A DNA stretch of 64,000 bases, from the NCBI RefSeq assembly GCF_003568665.1, contig NZ_QXMH01000001.1, positions 1,860,001 to 1,924,000 of the forward strand, given 5' to 3'. Origin of the DNA: Chitinophaga alhagiae (GTDB taxonomy: Bacteria; Bacteroidota; Bacteroidia; Chitinophagales; Chitinophagaceae). The notes below the pieces were generated by a model, which had not been told where the DNA came from, made no database searches, and was given only the letters and a program-made list of their open reading frames with translations. Of this stretch, positions 42,884 through 51,982 are shown in pieces. The first letter of the stretch is position 1. The number at the start of each line of letters is the position of its first letter. The translations under genes were made by a program, and so were the position numbers.

Positions 42884-44527
42884 ATGTCTGACCGCAAACA
42901 CCCGGCCGCGTTGCCGTTCTTATTCTTTTCCGAAATGTGGGAGCGATTTGGCTTTTATCTGCTGCTGGCCATATTGCAACTATACCTTACAGATGCCGAA
43001 AGCGGCGGCTGGGCCATGGACCGGAAAGCGGCGGTAGACATTTTCGGCACCTTCATCGCCTTTGTATACCTCACCCCCTTTGTAGGCGGTCTGCTGGCAG
43101 ACCGCAAGCTGGGCTACGCCAAATCCATCATCATAGGCGGTATCCTGATGGGCATCGGCTATATGGGGCTGGCGGTGCAGAACCTGACCATATTTTACCT
43201 TTCCCTGGCCCTTATCTGCGTGGGGAACGGGTTTTTCAAACCCAACATTTCCACGCTGCTGGGCAATGTATATAACGACCCGCGGTATAAAGCCCGTAAA
43301 GACGTGGGCTACAACATCTTTTACATGGGCATCAACATTGGCGCGTTTATCTGCACCTTTTTTGCCGCTTACCTGCGCAACAGCATCAACTGGGGCGCCG
43401 CCTTTATTGCGGCAGGCGTGGGCATGTTCCTGGGTGTGATCATTTTTGTTATAGGCCTCAAACATTACCGCCATGCAGACGTGCTGAAACCGGAGCAGCC
43501 GGGAGACATGCCGCTGAAAAGCATTTTTGCGCAGGTGTTCATCCCCGTGCTGGTGGTAGGGTACATTGGCTGGGTGATACCGGGCAATATTTTCGGCACG
43601 GACTCTACAGATGCTTTCATCTTCGCCTGCCTGCCTATTATTTATTTCTTTGCCAACCTGCTGCGCAAGGCGGCCGGTGCGGAAAAGAACCAGGTAAAGG
43701 TATTGCTGGCGGTTTTTGCCGTGTCCATTATGTTCTGGGCCGTTTTCAAACAGAACGGCACGGCCCTCACCACCTGGGCGCAATATTATACAGACCGTGA
43801 AATGCCCGCCGCTATTGAAAAGCCGGCACAGGGCCTCTACCTGGCAGAAACGGTTGCCAATGTAACGGATTCTGTAGTAGCGTATGACCATGAGTTCAGG
43901 GTGGTAAAGAACGAAAGCGGGCAGCCGCAGCGCGAGCTGGGCAAGAACGTGTACCTGAAGAACGTGGCGGCGGAAAAAATGCCCGCGGAAGGAGACAGCA
44001 TCAGTCTTTTTAACACAGAGCTGTTCCAGTCTGTAAACCCGTTCTTTGTGATAGTGCTCACGCCGCTGGTAGTGGCATTTTTTGCATGGCTGCGCAGAAA
44101 AGGCAAAGAGCCTACCACCCCTACCAAAATAGCCTGGGGGCTACTCATTTCTTCCCTCTCTACCTTCATGATGGTGGGTGCGGTATATGTATGCAGCAAC
44201 GGAGAGGTGAAAGCATCTCTCTGGTGGCTGGTAGGCTGCTACGGGGTGATCACGCTGGGCGAGCTGCTGCTGAGCCCGATGGGCCTTTCCCTGGTGTCAA
44301 AACTCAGTCCCCCGCGCCTTACCTCGCTGATGATGGGCGGCTGGTTCCTGGCCACCTCCATGGGCAACAAGCTCTCCGGCGTATTGGCCGCCATGTGGGA
44401 TACATACGATAATAAGATGAACTATTTCCTCGTCAACTTTGCCATGCTGGGCTTTGCCGCGGGCCTCATTTTTGTGATGCTCCGCTGGCTGAACCGGATA
44501 TTCAGGGAGCATACGCAGCAGGGATAA
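42884..44527 (+). CDS. POT/PTR-family proton-dependent oligopeptide transporter
   Basis: The 547-residue protein has about 12-14 membrane helices. The family signature ExxERFxxY is at the N-terminus (FSEMWERFGFYLLLAILQLYLT), followed by GGLLADRKLGYAKSI and NPNISTLLG-like FFKPNISTLLGNVY. A soluble loop of roughly 80 residues (about 310-390, AIEKPAQGLYLAETVAN...AEGDSISLFN) interrupts the C-terminal half between helices. Proton-coupled uptake of di- and tripeptides at the inner membrane is the known role; it would import products of the S46 peptidase. It has its own promoter and terminator. Confidence 0.93.
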   Translation: MSDRKHPAALPFLFFSEMWERFGFYLLLAILQLYLTDAESGGWAMDRKAAVDIFGTFIAFVYLTPFVGGLLADRKLGYAKSIIIGGILMGIGYMGLAVQNLTIFYLSLALICVGNGFFKPNISTLLGNVYNDPRYKARKDVGYNIFYMGINIGAFICTFFAAYLRNSINWGAAFIAAGVGMFLGVIIFVIGLKHYRHADVLKPEQPGDMPLKSIFAQVFIPVLVVGYIGWVIPGNIFGTDSTDAFIFACLPIIYFFANLLRKAAGAEKNQVKVLLAVFAVSIMFWAVFKQNGTALTTWAQYYTDREMPAAIEKPAQGLYLAETVANVTDSVVAYDHEFRVVKNESGQPQRELGKNVYLKNVAAEKMPAEGDSISLFNTELFQSVNPFFVIVLTPLVVAFFAWLRRKGKEPTTPTKIAWGLLISSLSTFMMVGAVYVCSNGEVKASLWWLVGCYGVITLGELLLSPMGLSLVSKLSPPRLTSLMMGGWFLATSMGNKLSGVLAAMWDTYDNKMNYFLVNFAMLGFAAGLIFVMLRWLNRIFREHTQQG

Positions 44528-44553
44528 GCGTATCATGTGAGCATAAAGCAGAC

Positions 44554-44616
44554 CGCGGGCTGCCATGTGTAGGGAAAGGCTTTCGCTTTCCGGGCATGGT
44601 GGCCCGCTGCCTTTTT
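44554..44616 (+). terminator. Long hairpin terminator after the POT gene
   Basis: GCGGGC-TG-CCATG pairs with CATGG-TG-GCCCGC around an inner GGAAAG/CTTTCC hairpin and is followed by TGCCTTTTTT. Confidence 0.75.
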
Positions 44617-44618
44617 TG

Positions 44619-45281
44619 TCAGAACTGAAAGGCCACTCTGACGTTGAGCGGAATGCTAATAGTGAGGCCTTTATCTTCCACGGTTTCACGGGGGAGGGGG
44701 AAGAATATATAGAGAAGGCTGTTACTGGGCCTGTCTGAAGGATCTTCGCGGCCGGTATGGCTTACCTGCCGCCACTTGATACCCACGCCTGTTCCTACAT
44801 CCAACAGCAGCCGGTTGAAGTGGAACTGTAATCCGAAACGGGGGCTCAACACCCAGGTAGCTTTGTTAACGCTGAACGTATCTATATATCCCTCCCCGCG
44901 GCCAAAGCGTTCGCTTCTGCTGTATTCAGATTTTAGCCAGGAAGTGAAAATACCGGCATACGGCATCAGCACTTTTCGCTTGCGGAGAAAATAGCGTTGC
45001 TCAAAAGAAAACCGGTAGCCGCCGTAATTTTTGAAATAGGTAGTGTCTGTGTCTGCAATGAATGAGGGCCGCGCCAACGCATCTGACAGTATGGTGTAAG
45101 TGGCCAGCGTAGACCAGCGGCCATATTTTCGCTCATAGCCCAGTTCAAAGCCCGGGTTGTCTGATACCAGGGAGAAGAGAGACAGGTTGATGTTGTTCTT
45201 GTAATCATGCTCGTAGAACTTCTGTGCGGCCAGCGGCAGGGCCAGGAGCATAAGCAGAGAGAGTGTGATCAGTTGTTTCAT
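44619..45281 (-). CDS. Outer-membrane beta-barrel-type protein, paralogue B
   Basis: The ATG at 45281 gives 220 residues with a signal peptide (MKQLITLSLLMLLALPLAAQ). The mature part has alternating short strands ending in an aromatic residue: NINLSLFSLVSDNPGFELGYERKYGRW, YRFSFEQRYFLRKRKVLMPYAGIFTSW, LSPRFGLQFHFNRLLLDVGTGVGIKW. It closes with VRVAFQF, a terminal Phe as in outer-membrane barrels. It is a paralogue of the upstream gene 10 bp away, sharing the NPGFEL.YE..Y motif and strand order. Function unknown; a small DUF3575-like porin or structural protein is possible. Confidence 0.7.
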   Translation of the reverse strand: MKQLITLSLLMLLALPLAAQKFYEHDYKNNINLSLFSLVSDNPGFELGYERKYGRWSTLATYTILSDALARPSFIADTDTTYFKNYGGYRFSFEQRYFLRKRKVLMPYAGIFTSWLKSEYSRSERFGRGEGYIDTFSVNKATWVLSPRFGLQFHFNRLLLDVGTGVGIKWRQVSHTGREDPSDRPSNSLLYIFFPLPRETVEDKGLTISIPLNVRVAFQF

Positions 45282-45291
45282 ACGCGGGTAT

Positions 45292-45957
45292 TTAAAACAT
45301 ATAGCCAATTCTGATGGTGCCGGGGAGATTGAACGTGGTGGCGTTGAAGGGGGCATATTCCAGAAATTCTCCAAGCACCGGGCCTCCCCGCCTTATAGGC
45401 GGCACATAGTTGCTCTCCACGATGCGCTGTTTCAGCCCCATGCCGGCGGCAATGTCCAGTATAAAAGATGTCCATATGGGTATCTCCATGCCAAACTTCA
45501 GATTGGCGGCCCAGGTGCGGCGGTGATAGCTGTAAATGGGCGGTGTTTTGTTTACTCCCCGGTCCAGTTCCGCTTCTACGGAAAGATGTGTCAGCTCCGC
45601 GGAAAAATAGGGGTGGACCCGCCTGATGGTGCGGGTGGGCACAAAAAACTTTTCTTCCAGTGAGATCCTGAAGCCGGAAAACCGGAGGGGATGATCCCCT
45701 GCGTCCATAACCTTTTTAAGCCCGAGAGACATGAGCGTTATACCTGCCTGCGTAGCAAACCGCCCGGCGTACTGCTTTTCATAACTCAGCTCAAACCCGG
45801 GGTTCACAGGGTCTGCCACCGTATTGAGTGAAAATTTAAGCTGATTGGTTTCCGGAAATATACCGTTGATAATAGGCGGTTTTTGCGCAACAACGCTGCC
45901 GGCAGCCAGCAGCAGCAACAACAGGTGAAGGATGATAGGGAGTGTTGGCAAACGCAT
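45292..45957 (-). CDS. Outer-membrane beta-barrel-type protein, paralogue A
   Basis: The 221-residue protein has a signal peptide (MRLPTLPIILHLLLLLLAAGSVVAQ). It shares layout with the downstream neighbour: LKFSLNTVADPVNPGFELSYEKQYAGRFATQ, FRISLEEKFFVPTRTIRRVHPYFSAEL, LKFGMEIPIWTSFILDIAAGMGLKQR, and a final IRIGYMF with C-terminal Phe. The two genes are separated by 10 bp and clearly arose by tandem duplication. No known function. They are downstream of the dehydrogenase pair on the same strand, but a terminator intervenes at 45961. Confidence 0.7.
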   Translation of the reverse strand: MRLPTLPIILHLLLLLLAAGSVVAQKPPIINGIFPETNQLKFSLNTVADPVNPGFELSYEKQYAGRFATQAGITLMSLGLKKVMDAGDHPLRFSGFRISLEEKFFVPTRTIRRVHPYFSAELTHLSVEAELDRGVNKTPPIYSYHRRTWAANLKFGMEIPIWTSFILDIAAGMGLKQRIVESNYVPPIRRGGPVLGEFLEYAPFNATTFNLPGTIRIGYMF

Positions 45958-45960
45958 AAA

Positions 45961-45992
45961 AAAGGGCCGTTATGATTGTATAACGGCCCTTT
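45961..45992 (-). terminator. Terminator after the GMC/gluconate_2-dh3 operon
   Basis: Perfect 13-bp stem AAAGGGCCGTTAT/ATAACGGCCCTTT with a six-base loop, followed on the minus strand by TTTTTT. It lies between the dehydrogenase genes and the outer-membrane paralogues. Confidence 0.88.
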
Positions 45993-46013
45993 GCTCTTAT
46001 AAGTTACAGCTAT

Positions 46014-46697
46014 TTAATCTTCCCAGGTCATGACCTTGCCCCTGTCATCCGGTTTGATGCTGATGGCCAGCGTTCTTTCATCGTAGGAGAGGTTGTATTT
46101 TTTCAATACATCATCCGGCACGCCGTCCCAAACATTGGGCTTGTTGCCCAGGTAGTCAAGGTCCTTGATACCCACTTCACTGGTGAAAAAACCGGTGGCG
46201 GTGAGGTTGCGCATGGTGCTGAAAAATGATACGCCCTGGCTCATTTCCGGCGCTGCCGTGCCGGGGTAGGCTATCTGGTCTGCCACGGCCAGCTGCTCTT
46301 TGGACGTAAGTTCCGTAAACGTTTTATTGTACGTTTTCAGGCAATGAACGTCCAGCCAGCGCAGCCCTCCGCGCATGGGTACCTGGTAGCGGGGCATGTC
46401 TTTTACAATGAACTCAATAAATTCAGGCACTTTGGCATCGCTGGCGCTGCCGGAGCGCTCGTCTTTCGGAATAATGATATCCGCCAGCACGGCAATGGTC
46501 TTCATTTCCGCGTCTGTAAAGAATTTTTCCTTGTTCAGCTCCTCATCCCGCATAATTTCATCGGGCGTGCGGCCGTATACTTTGAGTACGCCTGCACCTA
46601 CGGCTTTTTCGCCGGGCTTTGATTGGCAGGCGCTCAGTATTACGCCGGAAGAAAGCGAGCCTATTACCAGGGCTTTGAGTGATTCTCTTCTATCCAT
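46014..46697 (-). CDS. Gluconate 2-dehydrogenase subunit 3-family protein (dehydrogenase small subunit)
   Basis: The 227-residue protein combines a twin-arginine-like start (MDRRESLKALVIGSLSSG) with a lipobox (ILSAC), so it may be Tat-exported and lipid-anchored. The mature region has FFTDAEMKTIAVLADIIIPKDERSGSASDAKVPEFIEFI and RWLDVHCLKTYNKTF, typical of the gluconate_2-dh3 family. These small subunits chaperone and export GMC-type FAD dehydrogenases such as sugar dehydrogenases, which lack their own signal. It lies 5 bp after the GMC gene, one operon, followed by a strong terminator. Confidence 0.9.
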   Translation of the reverse strand: MDRRESLKALVIGSLSSGVILSACQSKPGEKAVGAGVLKVYGRTPDEIMRDEELNKEKFFTDAEMKTIAVLADIIIPKDERSGSASDAKVPEFIEFIVKDMPRYQVPMRGGLRWLDVHCLKTYNKTFTELTSKEQLAVADQIAYPGTAAPEMSQGVSFFSTMRNLTATGFFTSEVGIKDLDYLGNKPNVWDGVPDDVLKKYNLSYDERTLAISIKPDDRGKVMTWED

Positions 46698-46702
46698 GAT
46701 AA

Positions 46703-48436
46703 TCAGAGGTTTTGTTTTTTTAATTCGTCCACAATGTATTCTGATGCGCGCAGGGAAAGCGCCAGTATGGTCCAGGTAGGGTTTTTGTCTGCCTGAGACA
46801 CAAACGGCCCGCCATCTACCACAAACACGTTCTTCACATCATGCGCCTGGTTGAACTTGTTCACCACGGAGCGTTTGGGATCATCGCCCATGCGCGTAGT
46901 GCCCACTTCGTGAATAATGCGGCCGGGGGTTTCCAGGCCGTAGTTGCTTTCCTGCCCGGGCTTGTTGCCCAGCGGAATGCCGCCCATTTCGTGGATGATC
47001 TGTTCAAAGGTATCCTGCATGTGTTTGGCCTGCTTGATCTCATGCTCGCTCCAGGTGTAGTTGAAGCGGAGCACGGGAATGCCGAATTTGTCTACCACAT
47101 TGGGGTCTATTTCGCAGTAATTATCTTCCCGCGCAATAGCTTCCCCGCGGCCCGCAAAACCAACGGTAGCGCCATAAAAGCGGCGGTAGTCATCTTTCAG
47201 CGAAGCGCCGTAGCCACCTGCCGGTTTGCCGGCACGGGCCGGATCTTTAGCCTGCAGGTTCTCAATACCGAAACCGAAGCCATAGGCCGGCATGTGCATG
47301 CCCCCGCCAAATTCAATATGATAGCCGCGCGCAAAATCCAGTTTTTTATTGTCCAGCCACCAGGGAACATACATGTGCATGCCGCCCACACCGTCTTCAT
47401 TATACCGCTTGCGGTCCATGAGGGCGGGAACAAAGGCCCCGCGCGAAGAGCCTGTGGAGTCATGCAGGTATTTGCCCACCACTCCGCTGGAGTTGGCCAA
47501 CCCGTTCTTATGTACGGAAGACTTTGAGTTGAGCAGCAGCCGGGCAGATTCGCAGGCGCTGGCGGCCAGTACCACTACCCGCGCGGTCAACTGGTATTCC
47601 TGCAGATCATTTTTGTCTACATAAGAAACACCGGTAGCTTTTCCCGTGTTGTCTGTCAACACTTCCCTTACCATGGCGCCGGTGTAGAGGTCTACATTAC
47701 CGTTTTTCATGGCGGGTTTGATGAGCACGGTGGAGGAGGAGAAGTCTCCATGCACGGTGCAGCCGCGGTTGCACTGGCTGCAGAAAAAGCAGGCGCCGCG
47801 GTCTTTATTTACGGTGCGGGTCAGAATAGAAAGACGGGAGGGGATAACAGGGATGCCCAGTTTGGCGCCGGCCTGTTTGATCATCAGCTCATGCAGGCGG
47901 GGCTTGGGCGGCGGGAGAAAATAACCGTCCGGCTCATTGAAGATCCCTTCTTTGGAACCGAATACGCCGATCATTTTGTCTACCCTGTCATAAAAAGGTT
48001 TCACGTCGTCATATCCTATCGGCCAGTCATCGCCATGCCCGTCCAGGCTATAGTGTTTGAAGTCGTTCGGCCCAAAGCGCAATGAAATGCGGCCCCAGTG
48101 GTTGGTGCGGCCGCCTACCATGCGGGAGCGGAACCAGTCGAACTGCGTACCGTTCTTTTTCGTATATGGCTCACCGTTAATTTCCCATCCGCCGTAGGCG
48201 GCGTCAAAGTCACCAAAGGGGCGGGTGGTGCCGGCGCCTCTGCGCGGCGATTCGTAAGGCCACTTCAACTGTGTTTGTTGCGCAGGGTCTGCCGGGTCGT
48301 ACTTGGGGCCTGCTTCCAGCAGCGCCACCTTCAGGCCGGCCTCAGACAGCACTTTGGCGGCCATGCCGCCACCGGCGCCAGATCCCACTATGCATACGTC
48401 ATATGCTTTTGCCTGCTTTTTGATCTCAAATGCCAT
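46703..48436 (-). CDS. GMC-family FAD sugar dehydrogenase with Fe-S-type cysteine motif
   Basis: The 577-residue protein begins with the FAD site [16 protein letters not shown] and continues with [14 protein letters not shown]. The C-terminal catalytic segment is [14 protein letters not shown]...VDGGPF...[18 protein letters not shown] cluster of four cysteines is at 216, 219, 222 and 226 ([13 protein letters not shown]). The C216-x5-C222-x3-C226 spacing matches the Fe-S-binding motif reported for FAD glucose dehydrogenases. There is no signal peptide, consistent with hitch-hiking on the Tat-exported small subunit encoded 5 bp downstream. Likely substrates are sugars or glycosides. No cytochrome gene is adjacent. 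Confidence 0.9.
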   Translation of the reverse strand: MAFEIKKQAKAYDVCIVGSGAGGGMAAKVLSEAGLKVALLEAGPKYDPADPAQQTQLKWPYESPRRGAGTTRPFGDFDAAYGGWEINGEPYTKKNGTQFDWFRSRMVGGRTNHWGRISLRFGPNDFKHYSLDGHGDDWPIGYDDVKPFYDRVDKMIGVFGSKEGIFNEPDGYFLPPPKPRLHELMIKQAGAKLGIPVIPSRLSILTRTVNKDRGACFFCSQCNRGCTVHGDFSSSTVLIKPAMKNGNVDLYTGAMVREVLTDNTGKATGVSYVDKNDLQEYQLTARVVVLAASACESARLLLNSKSSVHKNGLANSSGVVGKYLHDSTGSSRGAFVPALMDRKRYNEDGVGGMHMYVPWWLDNKKLDFARGYHIEFGGGMHMPAYGFGFGIENLQAKDPARAGKPAGGYGASLKDDYRRFYGATVGFAGRGEAIAREDNYCEIDPNVVDKFGIPVLRFNYTWSEHEIKQAKHMQDTFEQIIHEMGGIPLGNKPGQESNYGLETPGRIIHEVGTTRMGDDPKRSVVNKFNQAHDVKNVFVVDGGPFVSQADKNPTWTILALSLRASEYIVDELKKQNL

Positions 48437-48538
48437 GTAAAACGTGGATTTTTATTAAAAGATTTGACCTGTAAGTATTTAAATCTATAAATTAAATGCG
48501 GAAAATGAAAGGTGTTTTTTACTTTCGGCATATATTCT

Positions 48539-50020
48539 ATGACAACTATTTCACCTTATATCCTCGGAGTAGATATTGGCACGGGCAGCGCCAAAACCGT
48601 GGCGGTAACGCCGGTTGGCCAGGTAACCGCAGCCCACAGGCAATCATATCCCACACATCACCCGCAACCCGGTTATAGCGAGCAGGACCCGGAGCAGGTC
48701 ATAGCAGCCATTATCACCACTATTCAGAAAACCGTGCAGGAAATGGGCGGCGCGCCTTCCGCCATTGCCCTGAGCTGCGCCATGCACAGCCTGATGGCGG
48801 TTGACAGCCAGGGGCAGCCATTAACGCCGCTCATGACCTGGGCAGACAACCGCGCGGAAACCTATGCCGCCGCGTTAAAGAACGCTCCGGCCGGCCCGCT
48901 GATCTACGCGGCCACCGGCACGCCCATTCACCCTATGTCTCCCCTGTGCAAGCTGCTGTGGCTGCGCAACGAGGAGCAGGAAATATTCGAAAGAGCGGCT
49001 TGTTTCATCGGCATCAAGGAGCTGTTCCTGCACCGGTGTTTTCACGAGTTTATTATTGACCACTCCCTGGCATCCGCCACGGGCATGTTTGATATACGCC
49101 GGCAAGACTGGCACCCTGGCGCACTGGAAGCTGCCGGTGTTTCAGACGACCGGTTGCCGATACCGGTAGAGACCACCCGCCTGCTGATTGGCATGGACGC
49201 CGGCATGGCGGAAACGCTGGGCATACCGGCAGACACGCTCATCATGGCCGGCAGCAGCGATGGCTGCCTGGCGCAGCTGGGCAGCGGCGCCGTGGAGCCG
49301 GGGCATGCGGCGCTTACCATCGGCACCAGCGGCGCCATCCGGATGATGACGGCCAAACCGGCGGAAGATGAACAGCGCCGCCTCTTTTCTTATGTGCTTA
49401 CGCCGGAGCATTATGTCTGCGGCGGCGCCATCAATAACGGCGGCGGTGCGCTGCAGTGGTTCTCGAAAGCCTTTTTACCCTGGTCTGACTACAATAATTT
49501 TCTGAAAACGGCCTTTTCCGCGCCGCCCGGCGCGGAGGGATTGTTATGCCTGCCTTACCTGCTGGGGGAAAGAGCCCCCGTGTGGGACAGCGGCGCCCGC
49601 GGCGCCTATGTTGGCATCCGCCAGCAACACACTTCCGCGCACTTTCAGCGCGCCCTCATAGAGGGCATCTGCTTTGGCCTCTACAGCGTGGCGGAAGCGC
49701 TGGAGAGCGTAGTGGAGCCAGTGCGCGAGGTGACCGTAAGCGGCGGTTTCACCGCATCGCCGCTCTGGATACAATTGCTGGCAGATATTTTCCAGAAACC
49801 CATGCTGCTGCACCAGGAAGAAGATGCTTCGGCCCTGGGGGCCGCCATGCTGGGCTGGCATGCGCTGGAAAAAACAGACGCCTGGCAGTTCAACCAGATG
49901 GCTGCGGCGCGGGTATTTGAGCCTGAAAGCACCCATCATGCGGTTTACATGCGGAACTACAAGGCCTATGGCCTGCTTTACCACCAGTTGAAAGAAGTGA
50001 TGGCTATGCTGCGGGAATGA
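48539..50020 (+). CDS. gntK: Gluconokinase-type FGGY carbohydrate kinase
   Basis: From ATG 48539 (MTTISPYILGVDIGTGSAKTVAV) the protein has 493 residues. The FGGY N-domain shows the phosphate-1 site GVDIGTGSAK and MTWADNRAE; the C-domain has TIGTSGAIRMM, CGGAINNGGGALQWF, PYLLGERAPVWDSGARGAYVGI and the signature VSGGFTASPLWIQLLADIF. Layout and motifs fit gluconate kinase of this family, producing 6-phosphogluconate. It is divergent from the sugar dehydrogenase operon (102 bp between starts), which could supply its substrate, so a shared regulator is plausible. The first in-frame codon at 48512 is a less likely start. Confidence 0.87.
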   Translation: MTTISPYILGVDIGTGSAKTVAVTPVGQVTAAHRQSYPTHHPQPGYSEQDPEQVIAAIITTIQKTVQEMGGAPSAIALSCAMHSLMAVDSQGQPLTPLMTWADNRAETYAAALKNAPAGPLIYAATGTPIHPMSPLCKLLWLRNEEQEIFERAACFIGIKELFLHRCFHEFIIDHSLASATGMFDIRRQDWHPGALEAAGVSDDRLPIPVETTRLLIGMDAGMAETLGIPADTLIMAGSSDGCLAQLGSGAVEPGHAALTIGTSGAIRMMTAKPAEDEQRRLFSYVLTPEHYVCGGAINNGGGALQWFSKAFLPWSDYNNFLKTAFSAPPGAEGLLCLPYLLGERAPVWDSGARGAYVGIRQQHTSAHFQRALIEGICFGLYSVAEALESVVEPVREVTVSGGFTASPLWIQLLADIFQKPMLLHQEEDASALGAAMLGWHALEKTDAWQFNQMAAARVFEPESTHHAVYMRNYKAYGLLYHQLKEVMAMLRE

Positions 50021-50134
50021 AAAATGGTGAATATTGTTTTCGCCCACATGGAAACGCCGTGGGCACCGGGTAATAGGCGGCCCGGCATCTTTCGCTACGC
50101 CTGCCGTGCATCCGCTTTTGTCATTACTACACCG

Positions 50135-51982
50135 TCAGGCCCCCCGGTCAAACATCCGTTCCAGGTCATTCAGTTTAAAGGAAATAAAAGTGAAGCGCCC
50201 GCCCGGAGAAACATTGGGCGTAGCGCAGGCAAACAGCTCGTCTATAATATTCTGCATCTCCTTGGTACCCAGCATTTTACCGGCGGGGATGGCGTTGTTG
50301 CGGGCCATGGCGCGTACCAGCTGCTCCCTGCGGTTTAATTTCAGCTCGTTGCTGAAATGTTTGAATTGCTCCAGCAGCCCTTCAATACTGGCCTGCTCGT
50401 TGCCGGTTTGAATATCTGCCGGTGTGCCGCGCACCACAAAGGTTTGCTGGCCAAAAGGCTCCAGGTCGTACCCCAGTGCCTGCAGCTCCGGCAGCATTTC
50501 GGTAATTACAATAGCATCTGCCGGCAATAGCTCCAGCGTTTGCGGAAAAAGGCTTTGCTGGGTGGCAATGGGTTTTTCAGACAGCGCGCGCTGGTAGCGC
50601 TCATACAAGATGCGCTCATGCGCGGCCCGCTGGTCTATGAGAATGAAACCGGATTTGATCTGTGATAGAATGTACTGCTGGTGTACCTGCACGGGTACTT
50701 TCTGGTCTGTGGCGGCTTCCTGCCAGCGTTCGTCTATAACGGACGCGGTGGAAACAGGTTGCTCCGCCGGCGCGGCATTCCCGTTATCCGGGGACGGTGC
50801 GGGGCCGTACAGCTCTTTCCAGTGGCGCAGGTTGCTGCTGTTGTCTATCACATGCGCCTGGTTGGCGTGTGTAAAGGTTTTATAGATGGACGTGTTGGAA
50901 GACTGTTGTTTTTTCTGCTCCGTAAAAGGCTGGGTGAGCGCGTCCAGCTGCTGGATGCCGGGGTCCAGCTCAAAGTCAAGCGCCGGCGTTACGCTGAACT
51001 GGGCCAGCGCGTGTTTGATGGCGGACTGCACAAAAGCGTAGAGTATCCTTTCATCATCAAACTTGATCTCCTGTTTGGTGGGGTGTACGTTAATATCTAC
51101 GTGCGCAGGGTCAAGGTCTATGAACAGCACGTACAGCGGGAAGCTGTCTGCAGGTATCAGGTCTGCAAAAGCAGACATCACCGCATGATTGAGGTAGCTG
51201 CTTTTGATAAAGCGGTTGTTCACAAAAAAGAACTGGTCCCCACGGGTCTTTTTGGCCGTTTCCGGTTTGCCCACAAAGCCGTGAATATTCATGTAGTCCG
51301 TACTTTCCTTTACGGTTACCAGTTTGGCATTATAATGCTGCCCCTGGATGTTCACCACGCGTTGTTTGAGCGAGCCTTTTTCAAGGTGGAACATTTGCTG
51401 GCCGTTGCTGTTAAGGGAAAACTGGAGGTGCGGGAAGGCAAGCGCTACCCTGATGAACTCGTCTACGATGTGCCGCATTTCCGCGGCGTTGCTTTTGAGG
51501 AAGTTACGGCGGGCCGGCACGTTGAAGAAGAGGTTCTTCATGGCAATGCTGGTGCCGAAGGCCGTTTGGCAGGGCTCCTGGCGTTTGATGACGCTGTTAT
51601 CTATTTCAATGAAGGTACCGGCGTCTTCATGGGGGCGGCGGGTTTTCAGCTCTACCTGCGCTACGGCGGCAATGGAGGCCAGCGCTTCGCCGCGGAAGCC
51701 CATGGTACGGATGTGGAAAAGATCGTCTATAGACTGGATCTTGGAGGTGGCATGCCGTTCAAAGCACATGCGTGCGTCTGTTTCGCTCATGCCGGTGCCG
51801 TTGTCGATCACCTGCACCAGCTCCTTGCCGGCGTCCCGGATAAAAAGCTGAATTTCGGTAGCCCCTGCGTCTACCGCATTTTCCAGCAACTCTTTTACCG
51901 CCGATGCCGGCCGCTGAATTACTTCCCCTGCTGCTATCTGGTTTGCTATATTATCCGGTAATAAATTGATGATATCCGCCAC
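50135..51982 (-). CDS. mutL: DNA mismatch repair protein MutL
   Basis: Homology starts at a GTG codon at 51982 (VADIINLLPDNIANQIAAGEV), giving 615 residues; the open frame runs 33 codons further upstream without conserved sequence. The GHKL ATPase is intact: KELLENAVDAGA, QVIDNGTGMSETDA, TMGFRGEALASIAAV and the VNVHPTK-like DINVHPTKQEIKF. In the C-terminal domain the endonuclease motif DQHAxxExxxxE reads DQRAAHERILYE (Arg452 for His), and the ACxxA and CPHGRP motifs appear as ARNNA and VSPGGRF. Nicking activity is therefore questionable, although the family is otherwise clear. Convergent with gntK. Confidence 0.95.
   Translation of the reverse strand: MADIINLLPDNIANQIAAGEVIQRPASAVKELLENAVDAGATEIQLFIRDAGKELVQVIDNGTGMSETDARMCFERHATSKIQSIDDLFHIRTMGFRGEALASIAAVAQVELKTRRPHEDAGTFIEIDNSVIKRQEPCQTAFGTSIAMKNLFFNVPARRNFLKSNAAEMRHIVDEFIRVALAFPHLQFSLNSNGQQMFHLEKGSLKQRVVNIQGQHYNAKLVTVKESTDYMNIHGFVGKPETAKKTRGDQFFFVNNRFIKSSYLNHAVMSAFADLIPADSFPLYVLFIDLDPAHVDINVHPTKQEIKFDDERILYAFVQSAIKHALAQFSVTPALDFELDPGIQQLDALTQPFTEQKKQQSSNTSIYKTFTHANQAHVIDNSSNLRHWKELYGPAPSPDNGNAAPAEQPVSTASVIDERWQEAATDQKVPVQVHQQYILSQIKSGFILIDQRAAHERILYERYQRALSEKPIATQQSLFPQTLELLPADAIVITEMLPELQALGYDLEPFGQQTFVVRGTPADIQTGNEQASIEGLLEQFKHFSNELKLNRREQLVRAMARNNAIPAGKMLGTKEMQNIIDELFACATPNVSPGGRFTFISFKLNDLERMFDRGA

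Noticed and set aside
50681..51961. 426-codon open frame antisense to mutL
   Set aside because: The opposite strand encodes a clear MutL; the shadow has no initiation context or known motif.
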